This document shows positions 12,664 to 23,295 of a DNA stretch of 64,000 nt, piece by piece. The stretch comes from Synanceia verrucosa (taxonomy: Eukaryota > Chordata > Actinopteri > Perciformes > Synanceiidae). Within the stretch, counting starts at the first letter, position 1. The number at the start of each line of letters is the position of its first letter. The translations under genes were made by a program, and so were the position numbers. The notes under the pieces are model-generated. The model was not told the origin of the DNA, did no database searches, and worked only from the letters and a program-made list of their open reading frames with translations. The stretch covers positions 26,208,236 to 26,272,235 of the forward strand of contig CM056554.1 of the NCBI GenBank assembly GCA_029721515.1. Direction: 5' to 3'.

Positions 12664-12799
12664 TTGGAGATCCTGTCCATGTTTGCGATTTGTTTCTGGT
12701 TGCGGACAACCTCGATGGCCGCCCATACATACTGGACCACCTTGGGGTCCGCCTGCCTCTTCTTCACCACACGTGCCATGATTTCCTTATTCATCTCGA
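12664..12799 (-). CDS. zmynd11: zmynd11 first coding exon
   Basis: The 136-base exon has the minus-strand acceptor TTGTTTCCCCACAG|TC and donor CCAA|GTAAGT. Two in-frame ATGs occur, at 12794 (MNKEI) and 12779 (MARVV). The second matches the known ZMYND11 N-terminus and is preferred. From it, 38 codons plus two bases are encoded, including KKRQADPKVVQYVWAAIEVV and RNQKQIANMDRIS. The open codon AA is completed by G from the exon at 6174, giving K-Y-L-S across the junction. This is the start of the winged-helix-like N-terminal region. The acceptor lies only 180 bases from the edge of the retrovirus insertion at 12979. Confidence 0.93.
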
Positions 12800-12978
12800 C
12801 TGTGGGGAAACAAAAGAGAAAAAAGTAAATCAGCAGTGAATAAAACGCAGGTTTGAGTATGATATTAAAATACAAACATGAGGGGCCATATTCTCAATAG
12901 CAGCAGCCATTTCAGTTTTGATTTTAAGTTTGCTGTTTGTTGGTGAGAGCTCATTTTGTATCTCTTAAATTGCATTCC

Positions 12979-13383
12979 TGTAATGGTAAATTTGAATTGA
13001 ACTGCTTAAGCTGATTGTATAAGCTGTTATGTGTGAACTCATGCTGACGCAGCCAAGGACAAATTGTTGAGAACAAAGCGCAGTATGTACTCTGCCCTGG
13101 ACTGATAAGCCCAGGACTTAGCACTGCCAACTCAGACCGTACAAAGTCCTTGACAACGTGTCTCCTTTTCTTGCTTACTGTGTGCATCCTGTGTCCTCTG
13201 TTATTCTGTATGGGCATTCGCTCACAACACTTTGAGCTATGTGTTTGAAATCTCATCTCTGTTCTGCAGACAGATAATAAAAGAGCAACTCTTTTGGGCA
13301 ACTGAATCAGTGAAGTTTATTCACTGGACTCTTGTGTCGTTAAAGAACCCTGTGGAAATTAAACATCCTGATAGATTTCCACA
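12979..13383 (+). repeat. ERV 5' LTR
   Basis: It begins TGTAATGG immediately after the GCATTCC duplication and ends TTTCCACA. An AATAAA signal is at 13276-13281. From 13279 to the end it matches the 3' remnant at 19236-19343 with a few substitutions and small indels. Confidence 0.85.
13276..13281 (+). terminator. ERV poly(A) signal
   Basis: AATAAA sits in the 5' LTR just before the block shared with the 3' LTR, the expected place near the R region. The 3' copy lacks it because its U3 side is deleted. Confidence 0.6.
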
Positions 13384-13390
13384 ACAATTT

Positions 13391-13408
13391 TGGTGTCAGA
13401 ATTTTGGG
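13391..13408 (+). promoter_or_regulatory. ERV primer-binding site, tRNA-Leu-like
   Basis: TGGTGTCAGAA followed by TTTTGGG begins 7 bases after the LTR. The TGGTGTCAG start resembles the complement of a tRNA-Leu 3' end, with later mismatches. Confidence 0.55.
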
Positions 13409-13746
13409 ATCGTTTGAGAGCCTGTCTGGACCTCCGGGTCGTTGAGGGGATGATCCTTTGAACCTGGGTTGACGAACCCGTTCTCGCCTCACAAAAATCC
13501 GAGGACGAGGACCCGGCATCCTGGGGCCTGTGGCTGACTTCGCAAAGATCTGCACAAGGACAACATCCGGTGAGATGTTGAATTTCCATTTATTATCATC
13601 CCTTCCTGATTCTGAGGTCCAGTATTGTTGCTCCTAAGAAAGAGGTTGATTGTGGGACTAATTTCAAATACAAAATAGAATCACCTGTGTTTTAAAATTA
13701 CTGTAGAGTAGAATTACTTCTGTTTAAAATTATTGTAAAACACAGA

Positions 13747-14086
13747 GTCTCAGATCTTGTAGACGGTCAAGGGACTGTCCTAGGTCTGGGATATTCGAAG
13801 ACAGTCGAAAGACTGTAAAATACCTTGTCTGAGATCTTGTAGACGGTCGAGGGACTGTCCTAGGTCTGGGATATTCGAAGACAGTCAGGGACTGTATAAT
13901 ATAGCGAGTCTGGGACTCAAAGACAGTCAGGGAGTGTAACGGCAAAATAGGACCAGGTTTTGAGTCCTGTGAATTTTGTGCATAAGTAATATAACAAGTC
14001 TGAGACTCGAAGACAGTCAGGGACTGTAACGGCAAAATAAGACCAGGTTTTGAGTCCTGTGAAATTTGTGTGTAAAACTAGTAAAA
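13747..14086 (+). repeat. Two tandem repeat arrays in the ERV leader
   Basis: Unit A of 80 bases occurs twice (13747-13826 and 13827-13906), each starting GTCT-AGATCTTGTAGACGG. Unit B of 90 bases occurs twice (13907-13996 and 13997-14086), each starting AGTCTG-GACTC and containing GACAGTCAGGGA. Both share GAAGACAGTC-type words, so A and B are probably diverged versions of one unit. Confidence 0.85.
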
Positions 14087-14207
14087 GTGTGAGTTTTGAG
14101 CCAGAGTCCTTGTCTGTCAAGGACAGACCAAGTCACGGACTCAGGAAAAGGAAGCTATAGCATTAAGATAAAAGCTCTTGGAAAGTATTTAAAAAAAAAA
14201 TAGGGCT

Positions 14208-15836
14208 ATGGGGAACAAACAACCAAGCGGGCCTACTGCTGAGGTACCAGCAGGGCCTATTGTGGATGCTATGAAGAAAAAATATGGAGATGACAGTGTA
14301 CAATTTCTTCAATGTTGGTGTGATAAATTTGGATTTCCACAAGGAGGTTCACAAAAATCAGTTAACTTAACTTAGAGAAAACTTGACAAAAGAAAAAGAA
14401 AAAATGTTACAAAAAGATATGGTGAAGTCTGAAGAGCTTATAGAAATACAAAAACAAGAAGAGTGTCTAAAAATATGGAGAAAAGAGCATGAGAGAAGGA
14501 AAAGAAGGCAGCTGAAAAGGCAGATGACTGCATTGAATGTAACTAATGAAGAAACTACTGTTAAACCTAAGAACAATAAATCCTCTTTGTATCCTTCCTT
14601 CCCAGGCTGCGGCGCGTCTCGATTTGATGATGACACTCCTCCTCCCTGCGTTCCAAACTACATGGGTAAAAACAACAGACGGCAGGCTTCTGCTTACCAG
14701 TCTGGGACCGCTGTCAACCTGGCTCCCTCCCCTGGCCCCTCCAGCACCAGATCAGGCCGTGAATATGGACCATTGTTTGGCCCTCCTATCACATCCAAAG
14801 TGAAACTGCCACCTCCTGAGGAACCAGAGACCTAGACCAAGAAGTGATTCAGCTGCCCATGGTCCAAGTAGCGGGGCCCCAAGTGCTGGTCTTCCCTCCA
14901 TGGACACTGCAAAATATGAAGGAGGCCACAGCCTACCTCCCACCAATCACACAGGGAGGCCAAAAGTTTGCCAGCCAGCTGATGATATTCTGCCAGCAGT
15001 TCATGCCAATGTCCAGAGAACTGCACAAACTTCTGATGACCCATCTGGGCCATGTGAACATTTCCGCCATTGCTGATCCATTCATCCAGAGGGAAGACAC
15101 ACCTGACCTCACACCCGGATCCCCTGTATGGGCCGACGTAGCGAACTATGTGAACTTTCTGAACGAACTGAAGGAGGCGCTGATAACCAAATTTCCTGTC
15201 AAGTGCAATATGGACAAAATTACATCATGTAAACAACGCCCTGATGAATCAGTGAAGGAGTTTTTCCATCGCCTAGAGGAAACCTTCATTGAACACTCCG
15301 GCATGGAAAAGCCTGGGGATGCAGGTACCACCCGCAGCCTCTATGAGTCTCATCTGAGCTCCATCTTCATGCAGAATCTCCTCCCTCCTCTTAGGAAAAG
15401 AGTCGAGGCATCCTGTATTGAGTGGGATGAAGCCCGCCTAACTGAGCTTATCAGGCATGCCATCCACGCCCAGACACTGCATCAGTCTGAGCATACGAGG
15501 GACAGACAGCATAAAGACGATACCACCCACAAAGCTTAGCTGGCTCTTCTCCATTCATCGACAGCAGACACTGCCAGAGACGGAAGCCAATCACACTCTG
15601 GCAGAGGCCGCAGGATGGGAAGAGGCCGTCGTTCATGGCAAAGCCAAAGCAGAGGCCCTCCCCAGCCACATCAGGACGAAGCCAATGTTTGTTTTAATTG
15701 TGGCCTTGAAGGACACTGGGCAAAAGACTGCCCCCACCCCCGTCCTTATCGTCAACGGGGAAAAGGCAGAGGCCGTGGCTGCACCCAGTGGAGAGGTCCG
15801 CGAGAGAGTCAAGGTCCCCATTTCAAATCTGATTGA
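14208..15836 (+). pseudogene. ERV gag
   Basis: The likely start is ATG at 14208, giving MGNK, a myristoylation-type N-terminus. This first frame ends in TAG near 14373 next to a small duplicated ACTTA. Coding continues in a Lys/Glu-rich (coiled-coil-like) frame to about 14835, then a capsid-like frame at 14844-15539 with a major-homology-like block near 15230-15290. A single CCHC knuckle (CFNCGLEGHWAKDC) is at 15690-15731, followed by a basic Arg/Gly-rich tail. At least three frame breaks make it non-functional. Confidence 0.85.
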
Positions 15837-16109
15837 CCAGAAAAGGAGGCTGGATGGGAGGAGGTGCCCGACGTCATATCGGGACCCGCCAGAGAAACAG
15901 CCACTTCTGCTATGAAGGGAAGTAAAAACACACATACATGTGCACTCACATATGCACAGCTTACACTGCAGCAAAAACAACACCCAGCAGAGACAACACT
16001 ACACATAAGCAATGTTATCTCTGTGTAACTTTCAACAACTCCTATTGTTAGCACTTATGCTAACTACTCTGAAGATTCTTATGACAGTCTACCTAAGATT
16101 TCTTTAACT

Positions 16110-16304
16110 GTGCTAGGGAAAGAGATTACCTTTCTTGTTGATTCAGGTGCATGCAGGTCAGTACTTAAAACAAGTGAAATGCCTAATGTCACCCACACAT
16201 CTCACTGTCAAGGGCTGAAGGTGACCAGTGGAGAGACCTGGGTCCCTGGGTTAAAGACTGTGCAGGCCTTACTGACTGGACTGCCACTGCTGACCCTCAG
16301 GTGA
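16110..16304 (+). pseudogene. ERV protease fragment
   Basis: The frame contains FLVDSGACRSVL, the retropepsin active-site motif (D-S/T-G). It is short and ends at a stop before the RT frame. The second half of the protease is not recognisable. Confidence 0.75.
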
Positions 16305-16324
16305 TGTATTCATCCAGGTGACAG

Positions 16325-17266
16325 GTGTTTAAGACTCCTGGGATGTTAGATTTCCCAGTGTTACGATCAGTTTACCTTTCTGACACCGTGACCAGTGACT
16401 CACAAGATAACATGACTCTACTCTCAGCCACTGACGTTGATGATTCCCTACACACTGGACCGCAGAGTCTCTGGGCATCAATCAAATACGATGTGGGTCT
16501 TATTAAAGGCACAGAACCCGTCGAGATTAAACCCAAGTCGTCATACAGGCCCAAACGACACCAGTATCCCCTCAAGCCCAACGCAATTGAGAGTATTAAG
16601 CCTGTGTTTCAGTCACTTCTGAAAGCTGGTGTCATTGTTCCGTGTAATAACTCTCCTGTTTGTACGCCGATTCTCCCCGTACAAAAGGTCAAAGATCCGC
16701 CAGCAAAACCTGAGTGGAGATTTGTGCAGGACTTAAAGCCAGTGAGTCCCACCTGATGCGCAATGGTTTTCTGTTGTTGACCTTTCAAATGCATTTTTAG
16801 TGTGCCCGTCCATCCAAATTCCCAGTTCTGGTTCGCGTTCCAATTTGATGGGAAAGGCTATAAATTCACTCGTTTATGCCAAGGCTACACTGAAAGTCCA
16901 ACCATCTACAATGAGGCGCTTAGTAACTCCTTAGCGCCCCTAGAGCTCACTCCAGGTACTGCGATCTTGCAGTACGTTGATGATCTTATGATTGCAGCAC
17001 CTACACAGCAACAGTGTAAGGAAGATACATTGGCTCTGCTTAAACACCTCGCAAAGAAGGGACATAGAGTTAGTTTGACTAAACTGCAGTTTGTTGAACA
17101 AAAAGTAACTTTTTTGGGACAAATTGTTTCCTCTCAAGGGAAGACTCTCTCTCCAAAGCAGATCGAGGCAATTGCTCATGCCCCTAAGCCCATTACTGCA
17201 AAACAAATGATGTCTTTTTTTAGGATTGTTGTCCTACTGCCACAACTTTGTCCCCAACTACTCTGA
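16325..17266 (+). pseudogene. ERV reverse transcriptase
   Basis: Two frames cover it. The first (16325-16756) carries the fingers region with AGVIVPCNNSP and WRFVQDLK and stops early. The second (16802-17266) has the palm with FQFDGKGYKFTRLCQG and the catalytic YVDD at 16973-16984, which is intact. A frameshift or stop between 16756 and 16802 separates them. Confidence 0.88.
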
Positions 17267-17411
17267 ATTGGAGAAGCCATTGAGGGCCTTCCTTCACACC
17301 CGAGGCCAATGACGCCTTTGTTGTGCTAAAACTGGCTCTTCAATCACCTCCTACTCTTGGACTCCCTGACCCTCATAAACCGTTTGTACAGACAATGAGT
17401 GATCAGGTTGT

Positions 17412-18227
17412 ATGTCTTCTGCTCTTCTTCAATCACATGGTGATAAACTGAGGCCTGTGGCCTATTTCTCCTGCAAGCTTGATCCGGTTGCAGCTGGTTT
17501 ACCTCGTTGTTTGCGTGCTGTGGCAGCAGCTGAAAAGGCTCTAATGGCCTCCAGAGAACGAGTAGGTTATGCTCCTTTAACTCTTCTTGTTCCTCACACG
17601 GTGACAATGATACTCTCTGAGCAGAAAACATCACATCTATCTGCTGCCAGACACCTTAGATATCACACCTGCCTCTTGGACATGCCTAATGTGACTGTTA
17701 AAAGGTGTAATGTCTTGAATCCAGCAACTCTTCTACCTTTACCAGATGATGGTGAACCACATGACTGCATGGCTGAGCTGTCTTTCACTGGCTCTCCCCG
17801 TCCTGATCTCTCTGATGTTTCCCAACAGAATGCTGACATAATTCTCTTTGTTGATTGCTCTACCTCCCAAGATCCCGACACCAGCATGAACAGAATGGGT
17901 TTTGCGGTCTGCTCCGAAAATGATGTTTTACTGTCAGAACCCCTCCCTTCACATTATTCGGCTCAGGCTGCTGAGTTGATTGCACTCACTGCCGCCTGTG
18001 AGCTGGCCAGAAGTAAGACTGTCACTATTTTTACTGACTCCAGATATGCCTTCGGTGTGGTCCATGATTTCGGTAAACTTTGGAAGCACAGAGGCTTCCT
18101 CAAGTCTGATGGTAAGCCTGTTCTTAATCATGCGTTGGTTGCTGACCTCCTTCAGGCTATTCTGTTGCCATCTGCTGTTTCTCACAGGCTTGCCCGATGC
18201 TGTTTCAAAAGACAATGCGGCTGCTAA
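17412..18227 (+). pseudogene. ERV RT connection and RNase H
   Basis: The second half reads ILFVDCSTSQDP, SAQAAELIALTAACELA and VTIFTDSRYAF, matching the D, E and D acidic motifs of gamma-like retroviral RNase H. The frame is then lost near 18180 and the C-terminal His region is not in frame. Confidence 0.85.
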
Positions 18228-18437
18228 AGCAGCTGCCCGTCCCCCCTATGTACAGACGCAATTGCTGAGCTCATCATTACTCTCAGTTCTTGCTAAGCTC
18301 TCCGCTATACAGTCATTTGCCACTCCTGACGAAAAACGACTTTAGTCTGCCAATGGCTCCTCCTTTTCCTCCGGATTATAGTTGGACCGGATGGCAAGTC
18401 ATGTCTTCCCAAGCAATTCTTTCCTCACTATACAAAG

Positions 18438-19270
18438 TTGACGCATGGGTTAGACCATGCCTCGAAAGGGGAAATGTGTACACAGATAAATGAACTGTGG
18501 TTCACAAAGGGCTTTTCTACCTACGCACAAAAGTATTGTCAGACTTGTGTAATATATGCTGCACATATCGCAGGAAGGCCTATTCAGATTGCACAGTATG
18601 CAGCCCATCCACCTCCAACAAGGCCCTTTGAACATGTTATGATGGACTTCATTGAATTATCTCCATCAGAAGGAAAGTCACATTGTTTGGTGTGGGTAGA
18701 CATGTGGTCAAAATGGGTTGAAGTTTTCCCTTCATCCAAGCAAACTGCCCCTGTGGTAGTAAAGGCGCTTCTGCAGGAGATTATTCCCAGGTGGGGCATA
18801 CCAGCAAAGATTTCAAGTGATAATGGTCCTCACTTTGTTAACAGTGCCATTACTGGGGTAAGTCAATATTTGGGTATTGATCTGAGAACACACTGTGCAT
18901 ACCAACCAGCTTCAGGAGGTGCGGTAAAGAGAGAAAATGGCACCTTGAAAGCTAAGCTAGCAAAATGTTGCTAAGCTAGCAAAATGCAAAATGCGAAAAG
19001 ACAGGACTTCCCTGGACTAAAGCATTACCATTAGTCCTAATGTACATGAGAATGAGAAAATGGGGACGTAATAATCTCAGTCCTTATGAAGTTCTGTTCG
19101 CAACCCCGCCCTCTGTGGTGGTGCACAGACCAAAGGATCTATTACGAACAACTACACTTTGTGAAGATGCTATGCTAACCTACTGTTCTAACCTCTCAAA
19201 ATCTCTCTCTCAAATAAGACAACAAGTGGCCGCGGAAAAGAGCAACTCTTTTGGACAACTGAATCAGTGA
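18438..19270 (+). pseudogene. ERV integrase
   Basis: A degraded zinc-binding region precedes the core. The core contains VMMDFIELSP and ISSDNGPHFV, holding the two catalytic Asp positions. In the third motif (near 18920) the expected catalytic Glu reads Lys (GAVKREN). A short duplicated GCTAAGCTAGCAAAATG occurs near 18950-18985, where the frame breaks. A C-terminal piece continues at 19040-19230 with NNLSPYEVLFATPP and then runs straight into LTR sequence. Confidence 0.87.
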
Positions 19271-19343
19271 GGTTTATTCACCAGACGCTTGTGTAGTTAA
19301 AGAACCCTGTGGAAATTAAACATCTTGATAGAATATTTCCACA
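19236..19343 (+). repeat. ERV 3' LTR remnant (R-U5 only)
   Basis: These 108 bases match 13279-13383 of the 5' LTR. The U3 part is absent, and the integrase-end frame abuts it at GGAAAAGAGC. It ends CACA and is followed by the GCATTCC duplication. Confidence 0.85.
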
Positions 19344-19350
19344 GCATTCC

Positions 19351-20896
19351 TTTGTTTATGCTCGGCTGATGTTAGACTGTCAACATAGAATTAGGTTGTA
19401 CGGATCAGCTTAACAGCAGAGCCGACTGGATAAAGAGCCACTGTTTCCCTTCCAACCAGTTTGCGCAGGACATGAGCACACGGTGGTCAGCAGGACGACA
19501 GGGGACCTATGAGAGTCACATGTCTAGTCACCTATGACTGTCTTTACACTACTGACCATTAATGTTGAAGTGAATAACAAACGCCTTCTTAACCCCTGTT
19601 AGATCACCTCACCGGCACTATCAATATGTAGAAAAGTTTAGTTTCGTCTTCCATCATCAAACAAGCTCTAAGTCTCTGAGGTAATGCGATATGAGACTTG
19701 ACATCCTCTAGATTTTAGTTGTTATAATATGGAATGGAAGCGTCGTAAGGTGATGTGTTTTTCTGAACTTACCAGACTGTTCTAGCTGTATTATTTCCCT
19801 TATCCACTTAATGTAGTCGATATACCCACATTACCAATGAGAGAAATCTCACTGCATAAATATTAAGTGAAAGCACCAAATCAACTACACAGTACCATGG
19901 CAATACGGATATTGAGGTCAAAATACTGGGATATGTGATTTTCTCCACATTACCCAGCCTTACCTCAGTTACGTTCATGGTTTCAGGTAATAAGACATTT
20001 CATCCATCACCAGAGCTGAATGAGTTTAGGAAAAGACTGAATTAAGATTTTTCTGGCAGACATTGTGATTTCAATTTGATTCACAATTTTCGCCAAATGA
20101 AGCTTCACTGCAATATTCACAATGTGTACAGAACAATTTACAACCCTGACACACAATTACATTGTGCCATTAAAACATTAAAAGCTATTACTCTAATGCA
20201 AGGATGAAAACTAAAGAACTGCTTTCAAATGTATCCTTGACAGTGTTGCCACACTTACCATGAAAAAGTAATTACTCCTTTAAAAAGTAATGTCGTTTTT
20301 ACTGAGTCCTTGACTTGAAACAGAATGCTTTTTTAACAGTAACATCTCCAGTATTTCCTTTACATTTTAAGCTGAACTTAATGTCATCAATATATTGTTT
20401 TTATTATAATTATTTTATGATTTCAATTCAATAGGTTATTTTTGTGTAGTCAGGGCTTTTATCATGGTACAGACACTAGACATGCACAGGCTACTACCAG
20501 CTGCTCTTAACTCTGAGTACCATTGACGAGTTTCACCGTCATTCAAAATACAACGCTTTAGTGCCAGTGGGTGTTTTTTTTTTTTGTTTTTTTTTTTGCA
20601 GCGGGTTGCCAATCACGGTCTCCCGCAGTAATTTGAGTAATTTCAGCACTTCTGTGATTTGTAGTCAGGACATAAAGGGTTAATATGCGCCACAGAGATC
20701 AAGTGGAGACGATCGAGATTAGAGAGCAAAAAGTGGTGCTTTTGGTGAAAGTGGCCTCTACTCTACCTCTGATAAAATAAAAATGGAACAAGGTAAAAAC
20801 AAACATTTTTATGATGAAATAGAGTCTCTTCTATTCTCTTTGAGCTATTCAGTGTTTTTCAGAGATTTAGTACAAAATATTCTGTGGGTCTAGAAA
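19351..20896 (-). other. zmynd11: zmynd11 intron 1, unannotated
   Basis: No gene is seen. A T-rich tract is at 20574-20600, and words resembling worn MITE ends (ATTACCCAGCC near 19950) occur, but nothing complete. Confidence 0.5.
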
Positions 20897-20898
20897 TA

Positions 20899-22140
20899 CA
20901 CTATATTGCCAAAAGTATTCGCTCACCTGCCTTGACTCGCATATGAACTTAAGTGACATCCCATTCCTAATCCATAGGGTTCAATATGACGTTGGTCCAC
21001 CCTTTGCAGCTTTAACACCTTCAACTCTTCTGGGAAGGCTGTCCACAAGGTTTAGGAGTGTGTTTATGGGAATTTTTGACCATTCTTCCAGAAGCGTATT
21101 TGTGAGGTCACACACTGATGTTGGACGAGAAGGCCTGGCTCTCAGTCTCTGCTCTAATTCATCCCAAAGGTGTTCTATCGGGTTGAGGTCAGGACTCTGT
21201 GCAGGCCAGTCAAGTTCATCCACACCAGACTCTGTCATCCATGTCTTTATGGACCTTGCTTTCTGCACTGGTGCACAGTCATGTTGGAAGAGGAAGGGGC
21301 CAGTTCCAAACTGTTCCCACAAAGTTGGGACCATGGAATTGTCCAAAATGTCTTGGTATGCTGAAGCATTCAGAGTTCCTTTCACTGGAACTAAGGGACC
21401 ACGCCCAGCTCCTGAAAAACAACCCCACACCATAATCCCCCCTCCACCAAACTTTACACTTGGCACAATGCAGTCGGACAAGTATCGTTCTTCTGGCAAC
21501 CACCAAACCCAGACTCGTCCATCAGATTGCCAGATGGAGAAGCATGATTTATCACTCCAGAGAATGCGTCTCCACTGCTCTAGAGTCCAGTGGTGGCGTG
21601 CTTTACACCACTGCATCTGACGCTTTGCATTGCACTTGGTGATGTATGGCTTGGATGCAGCTGCTCGGCCATGGAAACACATTCCATGAAGCTCTCTGTG
21701 CACTGTTCTTGAGCTAATCTGAAGGCCACATGAAGTTTGGAGTTCTGTAGCGATTGACTCTGCAGAAAGTTGGTGACCTCTTCACACTATGTGCCTCAGC
21801 ATCCCCTGACCCCGCTCCGTCAGTTTACGTGGTCTACCACTTCATGGCTGAGTTGCTGTCGTTCCCAAACTCTTACACATTCTTATAATACAGCTTACAG
21901 TTGACTGTTGAATATTTAGGAGCGAAGAAATTTCACGACTGAATTTGTTGCACAGGTGGCATCCTATCACACGCTGGAATTCACTGAGCTCCTGAGAGCG
22001 ACCCATTCTTTCACAAATGTTTGTAAAAGAAGTCTGCATGCCTAGGTGCTTGATTTTATACACCTGTGGCCATGGAAGTGATTGGAACACCTGATTCTGA
22101 TTATTTGGATGGGTGAGTGAATACTTTTGGCAATATAGTG
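20899..22140 (-). mobile_element. Tc1-like transposon, copy 1
   Basis: The 1242-base element is flanked by TA on each side (20897-20898 and 22141-22142). The termini are CACTATATTGCCAAAAGTAT on the left and its near-complement ATACTTTTGGCAATATAGTG on the right. It carries a decayed DD34E transposase on the minus strand and is closely related to the copy at 58556, which lies in the opposite orientation. Confidence 0.92.
20981..22060 (-). pseudogene. Tc1-like transposase, decayed
   Basis: The N-terminal helix-turn-helix part (MGRSQELSEFQ and SREISSLLNIQQSTVS) is in the frame ending at 21842. The catalytic part is in 20981-21703, with the D motif in LWSDKS, the second D in FLFQHDCAP and the E in NPIEHLWDEL, spaced as DD34E. 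The two halves are separated by a frame break and missing residues between about 21700 and 21850, so no full protein can be made. Confidence 0.9.
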
Positions 22141-22224
22141 TATGACCAACACACACAAAAAAGACTTTATTTTATTGAAAAAAATTATTGATATAATCGT
22201 TTTGTGTTTTGCATCATCTCCTCT

Positions 22225-22380
22225 GAACGGAACCAGCGGCTCACCCACCGCGATGTGCCCATGGTTGAGCCGCTCAACCCACGCGTCCAAGACCTCTCTC
22301 ATGGCCGCCAGTTTGTTGGTGGCGTGCCTCTACACTCTCGTCTTGCGGTTGTCGAAACGCACAAGCTTATCCAACATTAA
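22225..22380 (-). pseudogene. piggyBac transposase relic
   Basis: The minus strand reads LVRFDNRKTRV, a stop, then TNKLAAMREVLDAWVERLNH and VGEPLVPFRG. In piggyBac/PGBD4 proteins a 'RFDD..TR......KLA.IR...D.WV' block precedes '(V/I)DEQLVPFRGR'. The pattern and spacing match, with the Asp of the DEQ motif lost. Only this fragment remains, wedged between two Tc1-like insertions. Confidence 0.6.
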
Positions 22381-23295
22381 GTTACCTTACTCTGGTTGTG
22401 GATTAGATACAGTCATGGCCAAAACTTTACATACACTTGTAAAGAACATAATATCATGGCTCTCTTGAGTTTCCAGTTATTTCTACAATTCAGATTTTTC
22501 TCTGATAGAGTGATTGGAACAGATACTTCTTTGTCACAAAAACATTCATGAAGTTTGGTTCCTTTATGACTTTATCATGGGTCAACTGAAAATGTGACCA
22601 AATCTGCTGGGTCAAAAATATACATACAGCAACACAAATTAACCAGTTTGGTGACTTAGAAAGTTGTGTCCATGAAATGAGCTTCATAGCATGGCCTCTT
22701 AACTTCTTGTGAGTGATCATGTGTGACTGCAGCTGGTGACTTCTCTAAGGCCGTTTAAATAGGGCTCACTGGATACAAACACCCACAAAAGCTACAATGG
22801 GAAAGTCAAAGGAGCTCAAAATGGACCTGAAAATGCAAATCATTGATTTGAACAAGTCAGGAAAGTCACTTGGAGTCATTTCAAAACAGCTGCAGGTCCC
22901 AAGAGCAACAGTGCAAACAATTGATTGTAAGTATAAAGTGCATGGCACTGTTTTGTCACCGCCATGATCAGGAAGAAAATGCAAGCTATCACCTGCTGCT
23001 GAGAGAAAATTGGTCAGGAGGGTGAAGAGTCAACCAAGAACCACCAAAAAGCAGATCTGCCAAGAATTAGAAGCTGCTGGAACACAGGTGTCAGTGCCCA
23101 CAGTCAAGTGTGTTTTGCATCACCATGGACTGAGAGGCTGCTGTGCAAGAAGGAAGCCCTTGATCCAAAAGAGGCACCTTAAGGCTCGACTGAAGTTTGC
23201 TGCTGATCACATGGACAAAGATGAGAGCTTCTGGAGGAAAGTTCTGTGGTCAGACCAAAAAAAAATCCAGCTGTTTGGTCACAATACGCAGCAAT

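Larger units (their letters stand above)
12979..19343 (+). mobile_element. Class I (gamma/epsilon-like) endogenous retrovirus, env-less and decayed
   Basis: The provirus has a 405-base 5' LTR, a primer-binding site, a repeat-bearing leader, gag, pro, RT, RNase H and integrase, then a 108-base LTR remnant. It is flanked on both sides by GCATTCC (12972-12978 and 19344-19350), a direct repeat consistent with the target duplication. The LTR starts TG and ends CA. The RT and RNase H motifs and the myristoylation-type Gag start point to the gamma/epsilon side of the retroviruses. There is no env and no U3 in the 3' LTR. The integrase end runs directly into R-U5, so a deletion removed env and U3. 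Frames are broken in every gene. It lies antisense in zmynd11 intron 1. Confidence 0.9.

Noticed and set aside
20943..21620. 225-codon plus-strand frame overlapping Tc1 copy 1
   Set aside because: It is the antisense shadow of the transposase frame on the other strand. The same shadow appears at 58905-59651.
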